NCBI GenBank assembly: GCA_964020085.1
Contig: OZ026598.1
Span: 14,900,930-14,964,929 of the forward strand
Direction of reading: 5' to 3'
From: Micromussa lordhowensis
Taxonomy: Eukaryota > Cnidaria > Anthozoa > Scleractinia > Lobophylliidae
DNA length: 64,000 nt
Translations under genes and position numbers: made by a program
The notes under the pieces: generated by a model
Databases searched by the model: none
The model's input: the letters and a program-made list of their open reading frames with translations, nothing else
Told to the model about the DNA's origin: nothing
Shown: positions 50,901 to 56,581 of the stretch, in pieces
How positions within the stretch are numbered: position 1 is the stretch's first letter
How the letters are laid out: each line of letters opens with the position of its first letter

Positions 50901-53245
50901 CCGATGCACATCTTATGTTGGACGGTCCCATCGATTTGCCAACGAACTGCAGAGCAGCAACCGTTACACGTCCGGTTTCTTACGCGTAATATATGCCATA
51001 CTAAACGCATCAGTGATTCTCGAGAGAAACGAGACGCGTCTCGCGAGAAACGAGAAACGTCTCGCGAGAAACGAGGCCCGTCTCGCGAGAAACGAGACGA
51101 GAGGTGGTAACTTACTTTTGAGCGGTACTGTAAGTACCATGCCTGATATGGAACCATCTCTCATTGAATGGACCTCAGCAAGTAGAGGTGACCACAGTTA
51201 AGGTCTCGGTAAAGGAAAACGAGGTGCCCACGGAAAAAAATTCTAGTCGCGCGAGTATTTTCGCTACAAAGGCAAGTTATATATCAAATTAAAGCTAAAA
51301 GACTAAATTACCTTATAAAAGATTTTATTTTATCGAATTTTAAAAGGCACTTAAGTTTTTTTGCTCTCGAACTCTGAGGTATCGAGTTTACTTCTGAAGC
51401 TCCAGTCCTTTCGCGTTGTTAAATACTCACTTCTTTTTTATTGCATCTGATTGACAGATAAAAGACCCAAAAAGGGTGTGAGGAAATTTGCATATGTCTC
51501 ATATTAGCGGAATTATTGCATTTCAAACTAAAAAGTCGAATCCTGAGCGCGATTTACGCAAAGAAACTGACATAAAATGAGTTACAAAGGGAAATCGGAA
51601 ATTTCCTCACACCCTTTTTAACAACGTGAAAGGACTGGAGCTTCAGAAGTAACCTCGATACCTCCGAGTTCGAGAGCAAAAAACTTTAGCGCCTTTTAAA
51701 ATTCGATAAAATAAAATCTTTTATAGGGTAATTTAGTCTTTTAGCTTTGATTTGATATATAACTTGCCTTTGTAGCGAAAATACTTGCGCGACTAGAATT
51801 TTTTCCGTGGGCACCTCGTTTTCCTGTACTGAGACCTTATTACATGATACAAAGATAACTTGAGACTGGCTGAGAAAGCAGGAAGTGGCAAAAGCAACGA
51901 ACAAGTTTAAGAAAAACAATTATTTGGAGATAACAAATTATTTCTCATTTTTCCAATGAATTACTTGGTGACATACGAGTTGACAGGTATATAGACTTTT
52001 TAAACTTGCTGCGCAACCCATTTAGTTAGGGCGTGTGCAAAGTGTGAGCCAAAAAGCCATGCCAGTGAACCCTACACGTAGCTGTAATAAAAAATGCAAC
52101 TACTGTACAAGCTAACTAAACCAACCTGCTGACAGAAGCTAACTACAGTACATGCTTTTTTGACAACCTGGGGTACAACTTAGGTTGTAATTAGGATAAT
52201 AGGACTTGCAGGCTCACACCTTGTACATATGTGTTTATTTAGCAAAATTTGATTCGTTCACATTTGTTCGCCAATTAAACAATTACCCTTCAGCTATTAT
52301 TCACCATTTCACACGATAGTTTGCACAGAGTCCTAAGGTTATTTTATAATTAAGACTTATGATGGTATTGAGCCTTTGTGTAGACATCTACTATTTCCTT
52401 TCAGGCAGAAATACCGATTTTACAGTTTTTTTTTTACTGATTAGGCCACTCCCTTTTTAATTTATTGTCGAATGCGTTTTCTGATTTTGGGTCAGTTGGT
52501 CGGAAAAGGAAAAAAAAATTGGAAAAGGAGTCTGGAGCTAGGAGGCCAGGTACCCCAGCAAAATATCCGTGGAGCCTGGAAACAACAAGGTATGGTTACA
52601 AAGTCAACATGGGGGCAATGGAAAAAGGACAGAAAGTCTCTCTCGTCGGAGAGTGAGTGTTCTCTGAAGTATGAAGTAAAAACTACAAATCTGTAAAACA
52701 AAAAAATGTTTATTTTTCAGATTAAAGTGACAATTGTTTGAAATAATGTGTCATTGCCTTCATTGCCTTCTACGTAACACCTTTTTTTTTTTGGAAAACG
52801 CGAAAATCTCGGTCGGTCGGACGACGCTAAACAGAGAAAAATAAAGGGATGGCCTTAGATCTGTTGCCTCGTTCGTTCACCGTTCAGGCTCACACTGCGG
52901 CAGCAATGAGCACGGTTTCCAAGTTCTGGAGAAACAGCAGGGCACTGGGATTAGCGGCGGCGCTTCGGAAACATCACTTTCTCGGCGTTAAAGTAATAGG
53001 CTTCTGCACGCAGCTAAAAGACACGAGCCAAAAGACCGTATAAATAATGTTATGACTTATGGTTGGCCTTAATATACAAACGTCTGCCTTGACCAAATTT
53101 TGCGAGAAAAGGAAACAGTAGAAAGTCACACAATAGAATCTAACGATACTTGATCTCTTATTACCTGAGAAAACGTTTTCAGTTCTCCTATTCCCGGCAA
53201 GGTATCCTCAGCATTTGCTCCATCTTGTTCCATGTGGTCGGCCAT
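19901..53245 (-). CDS. EXOSC10: EXOSC10 / Rrp6, nuclear exosome 3'-5' exoribonuclease, 23 exons
   Basis: Distributive 3'-5' exoribonuclease of the nuclear RNA exosome, which trims rRNA and snoRNA precursors and degrades faulty nuclear RNA. Exons in coding order: 53245-53165, 47752-47616, 46662-46536, 45366-45253, 43027-42868, 39573-39462, 38020-37945, 36311-36201, 35243-35100, 34861-34671, 32912-32756, 31374-31294, 30243-30176, 29091-29041, 28147-28030, 27192-27123, 26877-26774, 23555-23475, 23309-23226, 22564-22519, 22355-22279, 22164-22023, 19953-19901. All junctions keep phase; total 794 residues (human about 885). Layout: Rrp6 N-terminal domain (about 30-120), DEDDy exonuclease (about 300-470) with D304, E306, D362, Y427 and D431, spaced exactly as human D313, E315, D371, Y436 and D440, then HRDC (about 490-570) and a basic C-terminus. 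No disabling changes. The last exon is tentative. Confidence 0.93.
20172..20447 (-). repeat. 144-bp direct tandem duplication involving a SINE tail
   Basis: CTGTTGAAAACAGTTCGATG at 20172 recurs at 20316, and about 130 bp then match almost perfectly up to GTATTTCTAC. The joint contains AACTGTTTTCAACTGTTG, itself palindromic. Only the second copy continues into the rest of the SINE. Confidence 0.85.
20316..20612 (-). repeat. tRNA-derived SINE, head truncated
   Basis: On the minus strand, CCGGGTTCGAGTCC (B-box-like) is followed by the family body: CCCGGGACATTG, GGGGGTAACCCTGCGACGG and the CCTGATGGACCACTTGG tail. The A-box end is missing near 20612. It lies in the last EXOSC10 intron, sense with the gene. 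Confidence 0.7.
20896..20991. repeat. AAT/TAA microsatellite pair
   Basis: Two AAT-type runs flank a TTTTTTTTATTT interruption, preceded by GTTGACTGTAATAAAAAG, as at LINE 3' ends. Confidence 0.85.
20992..21050 (+). repeat. LINE 3' tail with (GATT)n
   Basis: GTGTCACCCTCGTTAAATAAAG is followed by about seven TTGA units, a typical CR1/L2-type tail. No coding part is attached. Confidence 0.6.
21149..21294. repeat. MITE with GAGTGTCG termini
   Basis: TTTCAATCGAGTGTCGA on the left pairs with CGACACTCAATTGAAA on the right over 146 bp. It shares about 110 bp with 40246-40368. Confidence 0.65.
21912..21960. repeat. second copy of the CCAATCAG dispersed repeat
   Basis: TTTACGATAGCTTAACCAATC and GACTGCAGCATTTGCA match 10586-10660. 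Confidence 0.5.
22023..22164 (-). CDS. EXOSC10: EXOSC10 exon 22 (basic tail and conserved FNYSD motif)
   Basis: It encodes [12 protein letters not shown], a likely nuclear localisation signal, and [14 protein letters not shown], which matches the conserved PYDYSQSDFKAF C-terminal motif. It ends ACTG|GTAAGA; if this donor is not used, the frame reads 23 more codons to a TAG at about 21955. Confidence 0.85.
22279..22355 (-). CDS. EXOSC10: EXOSC10 exon 21
   Basis: It encodes [19 protein letters not shown] and ends PLRNR before GTGAGT. This is a polar low-complexity tail, placed by phase. Confidence 0.7.
22519..22564 (-). CDS. EXOSC10: EXOSC10 exon 20
   Basis: A 46-bp exon encoding [15 protein letters not shown]. 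The position matches NRWKLAQ in human. The CAGCAG acceptor makes the first Gln optional. Confidence 0.7.
23226..23309 (-). CDS. EXOSC10: EXOSC10 exon 19
   Basis: It starts FLPMKSHSE, continuing the FLPSLGH position of human. An alternative in-frame donor would end it nine nucleotides earlier, after SHEQ. Confidence 0.75.
23475..23555 (-). CDS. EXOSC10: EXOSC10 exon 18
   Basis: It encodes [20 protein letters not shown], matching VAQKKAQNIMESFENPF, a conserved C-terminal block. Confidence 0.9.
25440..26356 (-). mobile_element. Penelope-like element, 5' truncated
   Basis: The unit spans the C-terminal coding part at 26356-25604 and a 3' region to about 25440. It lies in EXOSC10 intron 17, in the same orientation as the gene. 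A degenerate CTTGACGTTTCGTATGTA lies in its 3' region. Confidence 0.82.
25604..26356 (-). CDS. Penelope-like element ORF: RT end plus GIY-YIG endonuclease
   Basis: The 250-codon open frame starts [19 protein letters not shown]... The reverse transcriptase thumb comes first, with YRYYRLCSS and [14 protein letters not shown] linker with [17 protein letters not shown] follows, then the GIY-YIG nuclease. That nuclease has [19 protein letters not shown] (YIG and Arg), [19 protein letters not shown] and [12 protein letters not shown] (metal-binding Glu). It ends [12 protein letters not shown]. The order RT then GIY-YIG defines Penelope-like elements. The catalytic RT domain is lost, yet the remaining frame has no stops, so the insertion is probably fairly recent. 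Confidence 0.9.
   Translation of the reverse strand: MTSIYRKKTFTGLYTKWDSFTPRKYKINLIRSLTYRYYRLCSSGSLLQSALNDLRKLLLQNGYPQGIINYHINDVLNKNRHQHSNPVSTVPKKDIVILLPYLGLQSNQVAKRLKSCVYKFYSSVNLKIVFQSTRCIKSFFPYKDRINRSQQSRIIYRANCWDCNGFYIGKTKRRLHDRKTEHFKALAKNDNTSAIADHVKTTGHNIKWDHFDILAKGKTDYHCKIKETLFIQELEPAFNVNVGSEKLMLY
26553..26634. repeat. inverted repeat, 25-bp arms
   Basis: TTTAGCCCTTGTTGCCTCGTTC at about 26557-26578 pairs with GAACGAGGCAACAAGGGCTAA at about 26610-26630 around an AT-rich loop. It lies next to the Penelope-like insertion. Confidence 0.7.
26774..26877 (-). CDS. EXOSC10: EXOSC10 exon 17
   Basis: 34 codons, [20 protein letters not shown] to TISLFE. The phase fits on both sides, and the SLFE end matches the TLFNEPS position in human. 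Confidence 0.78.
27123..27192 (-). CDS. EXOSC10: EXOSC10 exon 16
   Basis: It encodes [19 protein letters not shown], in a variable linker. It was placed by phase and the splice signals TAATAG| and |GTGAGT. Confidence 0.7.
28030..28147 (-). CDS. EXOSC10: EXOSC10 exon 15 (HRDC end)
   Basis: It encodes [20 protein letters not shown] and [10 protein letters not shown], equivalent to IIACCNPVPPLVRQ in human. Confidence 0.92.
29041..29091 (-). CDS. EXOSC10: EXOSC10 exon 14 (HRDC)
   Basis: A 51-bp exon encoding [16 protein letters not shown], the HRDC signature block. Confidence 0.9.
29720..29920. mobile_element. MITE with TTAGTATCACCC termini (201 bp)
   Basis: TTAGTATCACCCAACTAGT at 29720 pairs with ACTAGTTGGGTGATACTAA ending at 29920. 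The interior has CTGATTGGCT and a long T-run. It lies in EXOSC10 intron 13 (between exons 13 and 14). Confidence 0.75.
29921..30025. repeat. 105-bp hairpin abutting the MITE
   Basis: AACAATTAGACCC and GGGTCTAATTGTT form the base, with further pairing of CAATAGCCCAT with ATGGGCTATTG around a CGGCTTCGCC loop. It starts at the base where the previous MITE ends. Confidence 0.75.
30176..30243 (-). CDS. EXOSC10: EXOSC10 exon 13 (HRDC start)
   Basis: It encodes [20 protein letters not shown], the first HRDC helix and the invariant WRD-AREEDES block. Confidence 0.92.
31294..31374 (-). CDS. EXOSC10: EXOSC10 exon 12
   Basis: 27 codons, [20 protein letters not shown] to FNTEQ, matching the KPIFTDESYLELYRK segment before HRDC. 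Confidence 0.85.
32756..32912 (-). CDS. EXOSC10: EXOSC10 exon 11 (exonuclease motif III)
   Basis: It encodes [20 protein letters not shown], supplying the DEDDy tyrosine Y427 and the last Asp D431. It ends KDVCLK before GTCTGT. Confidence 0.93.
33009..33285 (-). repeat. tRNA-derived SINE, near full length
   Basis: On the minus strand it begins GGTGGCCTCATAGTTGGTGC (A-box-like) and has a decayed B-box (GTTCGGGCCAAGCC). It then matches the other copies through CAGGGACATTGTG, GGGGGTAACCCTGTGATGG and the GCCACTTGGCTAG tail. The fullest of the three copies, in EXOSC10 intron 10, sense with the gene. Confidence 0.75.
34671..34861 (-). CDS. EXOSC10: EXOSC10 exon 10 (exonuclease motif II)
   Basis: It encodes [19 protein letters not shown], then [12 protein letters not shown] and [12 protein letters not shown]362 in GADMD is the third catalytic carboxylate. 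Confidence 0.93.
35100..35243 (-). CDS. EXOSC10: EXOSC10 exon 9
   Basis: It encodes [19 protein letters not shown] and [14 protein letters not shown], the core beta strands after motif I. Confidence 0.93.
35851..36078 (+). pseudogene. retroelement ORF1-like fragment
   Basis: The 75-codon frame includes [19 protein letters not shown], resembling the NE-QY-FN motif that I recall in an abundant coral retroelement protein found beside tyrosine-recombinase elements. It is interrupted by stops right after VVKEKL. It lies in an EXOSC10 intron, antisense to the gene. The assignment is from memory and weak. Confidence 0.3.
36201..36311 (-). CDS. EXOSC10: EXOSC10 exon 8 (exonuclease motif I)
   Basis: 37 codons ending CEFAVDLE. 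The Asp and Glu are the first two catalytic carboxylates (D304, E306). They sit at the exon end, with GTACAT as the donor. Confidence 0.92.
37945..38020 (-). CDS. EXOSC10: EXOSC10 exon 7
   Basis: It encodes [19 protein letters not shown], matching the HPYQYEL block before the exonuclease domain. The donor is GTGAGT. Confidence 0.88.
38380..38770. repeat. degenerate GAGATCT-rich repeat field
   Basis: Words such as AGATCTCAC, CCGAGATT, GCAGAGAT and CAAGATC recur in both orientations. One larger inverted pair is TCTTTCTAAATCTCGG with CCGAGATTTAGAAAGA. Confidence 0.55.
39462..39573 (-). CDS. EXOSC10: EXOSC10 exon 6
   Basis: It contains [17 protein letters not shown], equivalent to VPPALADFIHQQR in human. 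Phase 2 at both ends fits its neighbours. Confidence 0.88.
40246..40368. repeat. second copy of the GAGTGTCG MITE (one end)
   Basis: GAGTGTCGAAAATAATCAGG, GCAATTACAGTACTTTGG and GTAGTCTAATCGGT match 21149-21294. The right terminus is missing. Confidence 0.6.
40702..40895. repeat. foldback with Penelope-like terminal motif
   Basis: TTGAGTTGATATTTCAAG pairs with CTTGAAATATCAACTCAA at the other end. Inside, AGACGTTTCGGGTGTATAAC pairs with GTTATACGCCCGAAATGTCT. The inner motif resembles the repeats found at Penelope-element boundaries. Confidence 0.6.
41052..42334 (+). pseudogene. L1/Tx1-like LINE reverse transcriptase fragment
   Basis: Blocks in order: [68 protein letters not shown] (catalytic), then [28 protein letters not shown] and [10 protein letters not shown]. 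This is a non-LTR reverse transcriptase of the L1/Tx1 type, distinct from the CR1/L2-like copies elsewhere. At least four breaks separate the blocks (TAG at about 41157; shifts near 41340, 41810 and 42110). Plus strand, antisense to EXOSC10, in its intron 5. Confidence 0.8.
42868..43027 (-). CDS. EXOSC10: EXOSC10 exon 5
   Basis: It contains [16 protein letters not shown] and [10 protein letters not shown], one of the most conserved linker blocks of metazoan EXOSC10. The donor is GTAAGT. Confidence 0.92.
43251..43740. mobile_element. 490-bp MITE with TAA target duplication (PIF/Harbinger-like)
   Basis: The TIR TTACATGAAATTTT at 43251 pairs with the complement ending at 43740; ACACGTTAATTTTGC extends the match inward. 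TAA flanks both sides (43248-43250, 43741-43743), the 3-bp TWA duplication of Harbinger elements. Both halves are full of CGCAAAATTAA-like words. Confidence 0.75.
44256..44512. repeat. head-to-head pair of tRNA-derived SINE 3' halves
   Basis: The left arm (44256-44374, minus) and right arm (44392-44512, plus) are inverted copies. Each has the B-box-like GTTTGAATCCC, then TTCAGGCCT, an A/T stretch and CAGCTGCTTAAGTTGTG. Both lack the A-box half. The SINE family differs from the one at 20316 and 33009. Confidence 0.82.
45253..45366 (-). CDS. EXOSC10: EXOSC10 exon 4
   Basis: 38 codons ending IVSSWNRAR, matching the conserved VVSSWNRK segment. The stretch [11 protein letters not shown] before it is a flexible linker. 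Confidence 0.88.
46172..46275. repeat. MITE with TATTCCAC termini (104 bp)
   Basis: TATTCCACAAGCGCGTATTGG and GATATGA pair with TCATATCCAACAAGGGCGAG followed by TGGAATA. A similar terminus recurs in many animal genomes (from memory). Confidence 0.65.
46536..46662 (-). CDS. EXOSC10: EXOSC10 exon 3 (Rrp6 N-terminal domain)
   Basis: It encodes [16 protein letters not shown] and [14 protein letters not shown], the end of the N-terminal domain. The acceptor is TTGCAG and the phase matches exon 2. Confidence 0.88.
47101..47226. repeat. 126-bp foldback
   Basis: ATAAAAACGTTCACTGGCTA pairs with TAGCCAGTGAACGTTTTTAT. Inside, GGCTATCAATCTACAGCC pairs with GGCTGCAGATTGATAGCT. Confidence 0.75.
47616..47752 (-). 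CDS. EXOSC10: EXOSC10 exon 2 (Rrp6 N-terminal domain)
   Basis: It encodes [17 protein letters not shown] and [13 protein letters not shown], matching the start of the Rrp6 N-terminal domain, which binds the cofactor C1D/Rrp47. It ends in phase 2 before GTGAGG. Confidence 0.88.
48800..49660. repeat. 59-bp tandem array, about 14 copies
   Basis: The core unit contains ACATTTTATTCAAACTTGTG, AACAAGCGACATGACGC and TTTGATCATGAAACC. Middle units start exactly 59 bp apart (49050, 49109, 49168, 49227). From 49227 onward CCTTGAC and CCTCGAC alternate between neighbours, so the younger repeat unit is probably 118 bp. Edge units are more diverged, as expected for unequal exchange. Confidence 0.92.
49660..50620. 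repeat. tandem array, period about 200-220 bp, five copies
   Basis: GTTTGAATGAACGATTT starts at about 49705, 49903, 50118, 50332 and 50555. Each unit also has a run of ATTAAAA, CCTGTCTTCAAAGATAT, GGGAGATATTTTTCGTG and GTGCCGCTAGACAAAAC. The last copy is the most diverged. A 130-codon frame (50124-50516) crosses two units and has no recognisable domain. Confidence 0.88.
51201..51837. mobile_element. 637-bp foldback with TA flanks
   Basis: Ends AGGTCTCGGTAAAGGAAAAC and its complement (with AGTACAGG) pair, and arms of about 240-280 bp match through TTCTAGTCGCGC, GGCAAGTTATATATCAAAT and GCTCCAGTCCTTTC, closing at GGGTGTGAGGAAATTT. TA flanks both sides (51199-51200, 51838-51839). Not coding. Confidence 0.82.
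51838..53164. other. intron 1 remainder without recognised features
   Basis: AT-rich. Short open frames at 52465-52701 and 52849-53043 are unrecognised and not supported as genes. Confidence 0.5.
53165..53245 (-). CDS. EXOSC10: EXOSC10 exon 1
   Basis: 27 codons, MADHMEQDG to ELKTFSQ, ending CAG|GTAATA. The start was chosen because it is the first ATG leading into the phase-0 donor and it lies next to the promoter-like GGCGGC segment. Confidence 0.8.
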
Positions 53246-54970
53246 GTTGCCTTTTCCCCAACCTCATCCCCAGGGCCTTTTCCTCGACGATTTTCAAAAT
53301 GGCGGCTCGTCGGGACAAGACCCTGAACTAAAACCCTTGTTGATTGACCCATTCATACGAACATGCTGATTGGTTTAAATACATCCTTAGGAAAGATGGC
53401 GGACGTGGCAAGGGTTCCAAGATGTTTTCCTTTTTTATTTACTGTTTGCTTACATATAAGCCTTTTTACCATTTTATGGGAACTTTGAACAACTTACAAC
53501 GAAAGGCCAAAATGAACGAACGACTACCTAAGGAGAGACTGGGCACTAGTAGGTTAAATGACGTTTTTCTCAAAATCTACCCGTACGACCCCTCTTCAAA
53601 AGTTCAGGAATTAGAAAGTGGCTCAGATTTAACATTCATGCAAAGTGAAATAAAAATCTGCAAAGCAGATTTTTCGCAAACTAAAAAAATGTGAAATAAA
53701 AAATAGCTCAAAATCTGCCTTACAGATTTTTTAAAAAATTTGGCTCTAAACGCGATTCATCCCTACAAATCAATTGTGAAAATTTCATCATAGGTTTTAC
53801 GGTAGGTTATGGAATTTCTGGCGATTGATTCGCTACGAATTAGCCTGAAATTAAATATTTCTGCAGCACGGGAGCAGCAGGCCGTGGGCCTGGGTTCTTT
53901 AATGTAGTTGCATCATGGGTAATGGCGTAGCTTGTAATAGCACGTGGCAATCATTCTATAATTCTATAATTTTTTGTTGTTGTTTCGCCTCGTAGGATGG
54001 GCTGCAGAGCTTGGGCCTGGTTCCTACCCGGATTTCCTTTTAATTTTTTTTCCCTACGGGTTTTTTTTTGTTTTCGGCAGGATTTTTCTGGCCCCGTCTA
54101 ACCACGATGCCTTGTTAGTGGTTGCCCAGCTCTCATTAGTTTTCTAGCTGTTATAGGAAGAATTTAGAAGACGGTGTTTAGCTTTATATGGCCTTTATAT
54201 ACTTATTTACTGTACTCTGCTGCTCGGCCAAGACATATTAGATTACTTATTTACTGTACTCTGCTGCTCGGCCAAGACATGAAAAATAAACCAAATGGTT
54301 CATTATGTGCTTTGTCTGTTGCGTAGTGAAGCTGAAATTTCGAGCAATCCTCGATCAAATACTGGCTTTTACTACCTTGGACGGGAATTGAATTGCGCAT
54401 GCCTTTTATTTAAGCGCGCGCTAATGTGACGCCATGTCTTGCGTGCAAGAAAGCATAAGTAAACTAGAGCTCTTTTACCGGTTGTTTATCGACCTTTTCT
54501 GTCATATTTTATTGGCCCCAGGCTTAAACACATGTTTGAACGGAGTTTGAAACTATCGCATCGTGTACCAAAGTGATTTAACGCCTTTCAAGTGCTGAAA
54601 TGGTTTTCCTTTCTTCTTACTTGCGTCAGTTTTGCACGCAGCGTTCTTTTTCAGGATACTCAATTCAATTTTATGATACTAGAAATTTACAAAGGGGACA
54701 TGTGTCACTCCGTAATGGAGGACGCCCCAAACACTTTTTAAAATACAAAATAACAAATCTTTTTGTACCCCTACTGACCCAGACCCACCCGAAGGTGATC
54801 CGTCCGAAGACGCGCCGGCCAGCACGAGAAAACTACGCTCAATGATTTCAACTTTTCTATGGAGTTAAAGTATTGTCCATTGCTGAAATGGAACGAGAGA
54901 AATCTTAATCCTCAATGACTGCAACTGTGGAAGCAAGCGAAGCTGAGCAAGAAATGGAATCACAGAGAGT
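53246..54970. other. EXOSC10 upstream region
   Basis: GC-richer just upstream of EXOSC10, then AT-rich. A 117-codon frame (53344-53694) and an 82-codon frame (54600-54845), both plus strand, are unrecognised. A 36-bp direct duplication of ACTTATTTACTGTACTCTGC and the following GGCCAAGACAT lies at 54201-54236 and 54245-54280. Confidence 0.5.
53295..53306 (+). promoter_or_regulatory. YY1-like site at the EXOSC10 5' end
   Basis: CAAAATGGCGGC matches the YY1 core (AAnATGGCGGC) and lies 50-60 bp upstream of the EXOSC10 start codon. Such sites are common at TATA-less housekeeping promoters. A similar AAAGATGGCGGAC lies at about 53391-53403. Confidence 0.4.
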
Positions 54971-56581
54971 CTAATTGGAACTCTCAGAGGAACTCTCACG
55001 GGCAGGAGAGGACTTCCTTTGTTTCTGCGTTTCTGCCTTACACCTGCAAAGATAGATCACGACTTAATCAAAGGAACAAACATATAGCACTTAAAGCTAC
55101 AAAACACTCTTTCTCGTTCTCAAGGAAACCTAAAATAACACTTTTTCAAGTGTGACAGAATGACTGGCTATGTCTTATCTCGTTCAGAATCATATCATAC
55201 GCAATGAATATTTTTGCAGTATGCAGGTTTAATAAGTAGTTTACTAAAACTCTAGACTGAATTAACGAGCTAGGTCTACAAGAGTAATATTAAATGAATC
55301 CAACTAATGTATGTGTGTAAGTTCATTAGTTTCAAAAGAATCCTTACTCGAGCAAAATACTTTCTCTTAGCAGTCTCGCCTCCTTGGTCGAATTCGAAAA
55401 TGAAGAGAAATCGTCGCTACTTAAGCTTGTAGAATAATTATAAAAAAAGAAAACCATACAACACACTAATTTCATACATGCTGCGATCTATTAATTTTCA
55501 TCCAAACATGAATTTAAGCTAAAGTGTTAGCATTTTAACACATCGCGATGGACGCGTCCTCGGCACCGTCTGTCAACATTCTAGAGACATATAATACGTA
55601 CCAGTACAGAATTTATAAGCTAGATTTCCGCTCCTACAATTTCCACATCCATTGACATTTGCGATCTGATACAGGGGAGGTTGATGTGTATCGTTTTATG
55701 TCCAGACATAGTTCAGATCACTATGTGCTTTTTTGTCACGATCCCTTTTCACACCTCGCCATCGATGCGTCATCATGCATGAAGTTGACGCATACAAGGA
55801 CGGATGTTAAGTTACAAAGCACAATTTGACACTACTTTGAAAAATAAAGGTTACTGTGAGTCTTGGAACACGCAGATAGATAAATCACTACTTAAAATAT
55901 GTCACTATCAACAGAATGTGCCGCAGCATTACTATCTTTTAGATACCCTAGTATAATCGTTAGTTTTGGAGTAGAAAAGGAGTTTACTCTGCACTGTGTC
56001 TACCTACCTGTGTTAGAAAATTCCAAGCAATTTCGGACAATTGAGGCCTATATTCCACCTCATCCGTGCAGATGGAGTTGTAGAGGTCTTGAAGGACTTC
56101 TTTGTGAAACGGCATCTGTTCATGTGGATTCTCAAAATAAGCAGGGGGCTCTTGGCCAGTCAGAATGCTGATAGTGAGTACAATGTATAGTAAAAGTAAT
56201 AATGAGCAATGTGATACAGATATGTCAGACAAGATTATGTCTTGTAAGGACAGAACCACAGGTTATAACTTTAAGAAAAATGGCACACAGGATCTTGTTC
56301 CAAGTTTGGGTAGGACTGATTGTTTTAAGTGTAGTTTTCTTTAACTGCATTGTTAAAGAATGGAATAGTTTACCAAATCATATTAGAGAAGATAATAATT
56401 ATCTAAAATTATTTACAATGTATTTGTAATGTGGTGGACTAAATCGTAAGAAATCGTAAATCAATCCTTGCTCCTTGGCTAAAACAAAGAAACCCTCCTA
56501 AAGTCTGTGCTGACCTTGTTGAGCCATGCGTCAAAAGGAACATTCCTGCCTGTTTTTGAAGGTGTGATTTTATTTGAGGAC
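54971..56581 (-). CDS. unidentified host gene, 3' exons
   Basis: Exons in coding order: 56581-56515, 56167-56008, 55665-55598, about 55432-55348 (start uncertain) and 55043-54971. They read, in pieces, PQIKSHLQKQAGMFLLTHG, ILTGQEPPAYFENPHEQMPF, HKEVLQDLYNSICTDEVEYR, PQLSEIAWNFLTQ, GCGNCRSGNLAYKFCTG, TKEARLLRESILLECKAETQ and a serine-rich end ESSSESSN with TAG at 54971-54973. The phases fit if the third exon uses the donor GTATTA rather than GTACGT. The C-x2-C and C of CGNCRSGNLAYKFC suggest half a zinc ribbon. I do not recognise the family. No further 5' exons were found below the window end. Confidence 0.55.
56333..56428 (+). pseudogene. LINE ORF2 C-terminal remnant
   Basis: FFNCIVKEWNSLPNHIRED matches the WNSLP end of non-LTR ORF2, as at 1240-1365, ending TAA at about 56427. 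No tail repeat is attached. It lies antisense within an intron of the unidentified gene. Confidence 0.45.

Larger units (their letters stand above)
48639..51130. mobile_element. 2.49-kb TA-flanked composite element carrying two tandem arrays
   Basis: The TIRs start CAGTACCGCTCAAAAGTAAG and continue through TTACCACC (28 bp, perfect). The left is at 48639-48666 and the right at 51103-51130. TA flanks both ends (48637-48638, 51131-51132), as in Tc1/mariner elements. Next to each TIR are clustered TCTCGCGAGA palindromes (48669-48740, 51017-51102). The interior holds a 59-bp array, then an array with a period of about 200-220 bp. No transposase is present. It lies in EXOSC10 intron 1. Confidence 0.88.

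Noticed and set aside
52465..53043. Short frames in EXOSC10 intron 1 as genes
   Set aside because: Several overlapping short frames on both strands, no splice context and no similarity I recognise.
53344..53694. 117-codon plus-strand frame as a gene divergent from EXOSC10
   Set aside because: No recognisable domain and low-complexity lysine and serine content; only its position next to a promoter-like segment speaks for it.
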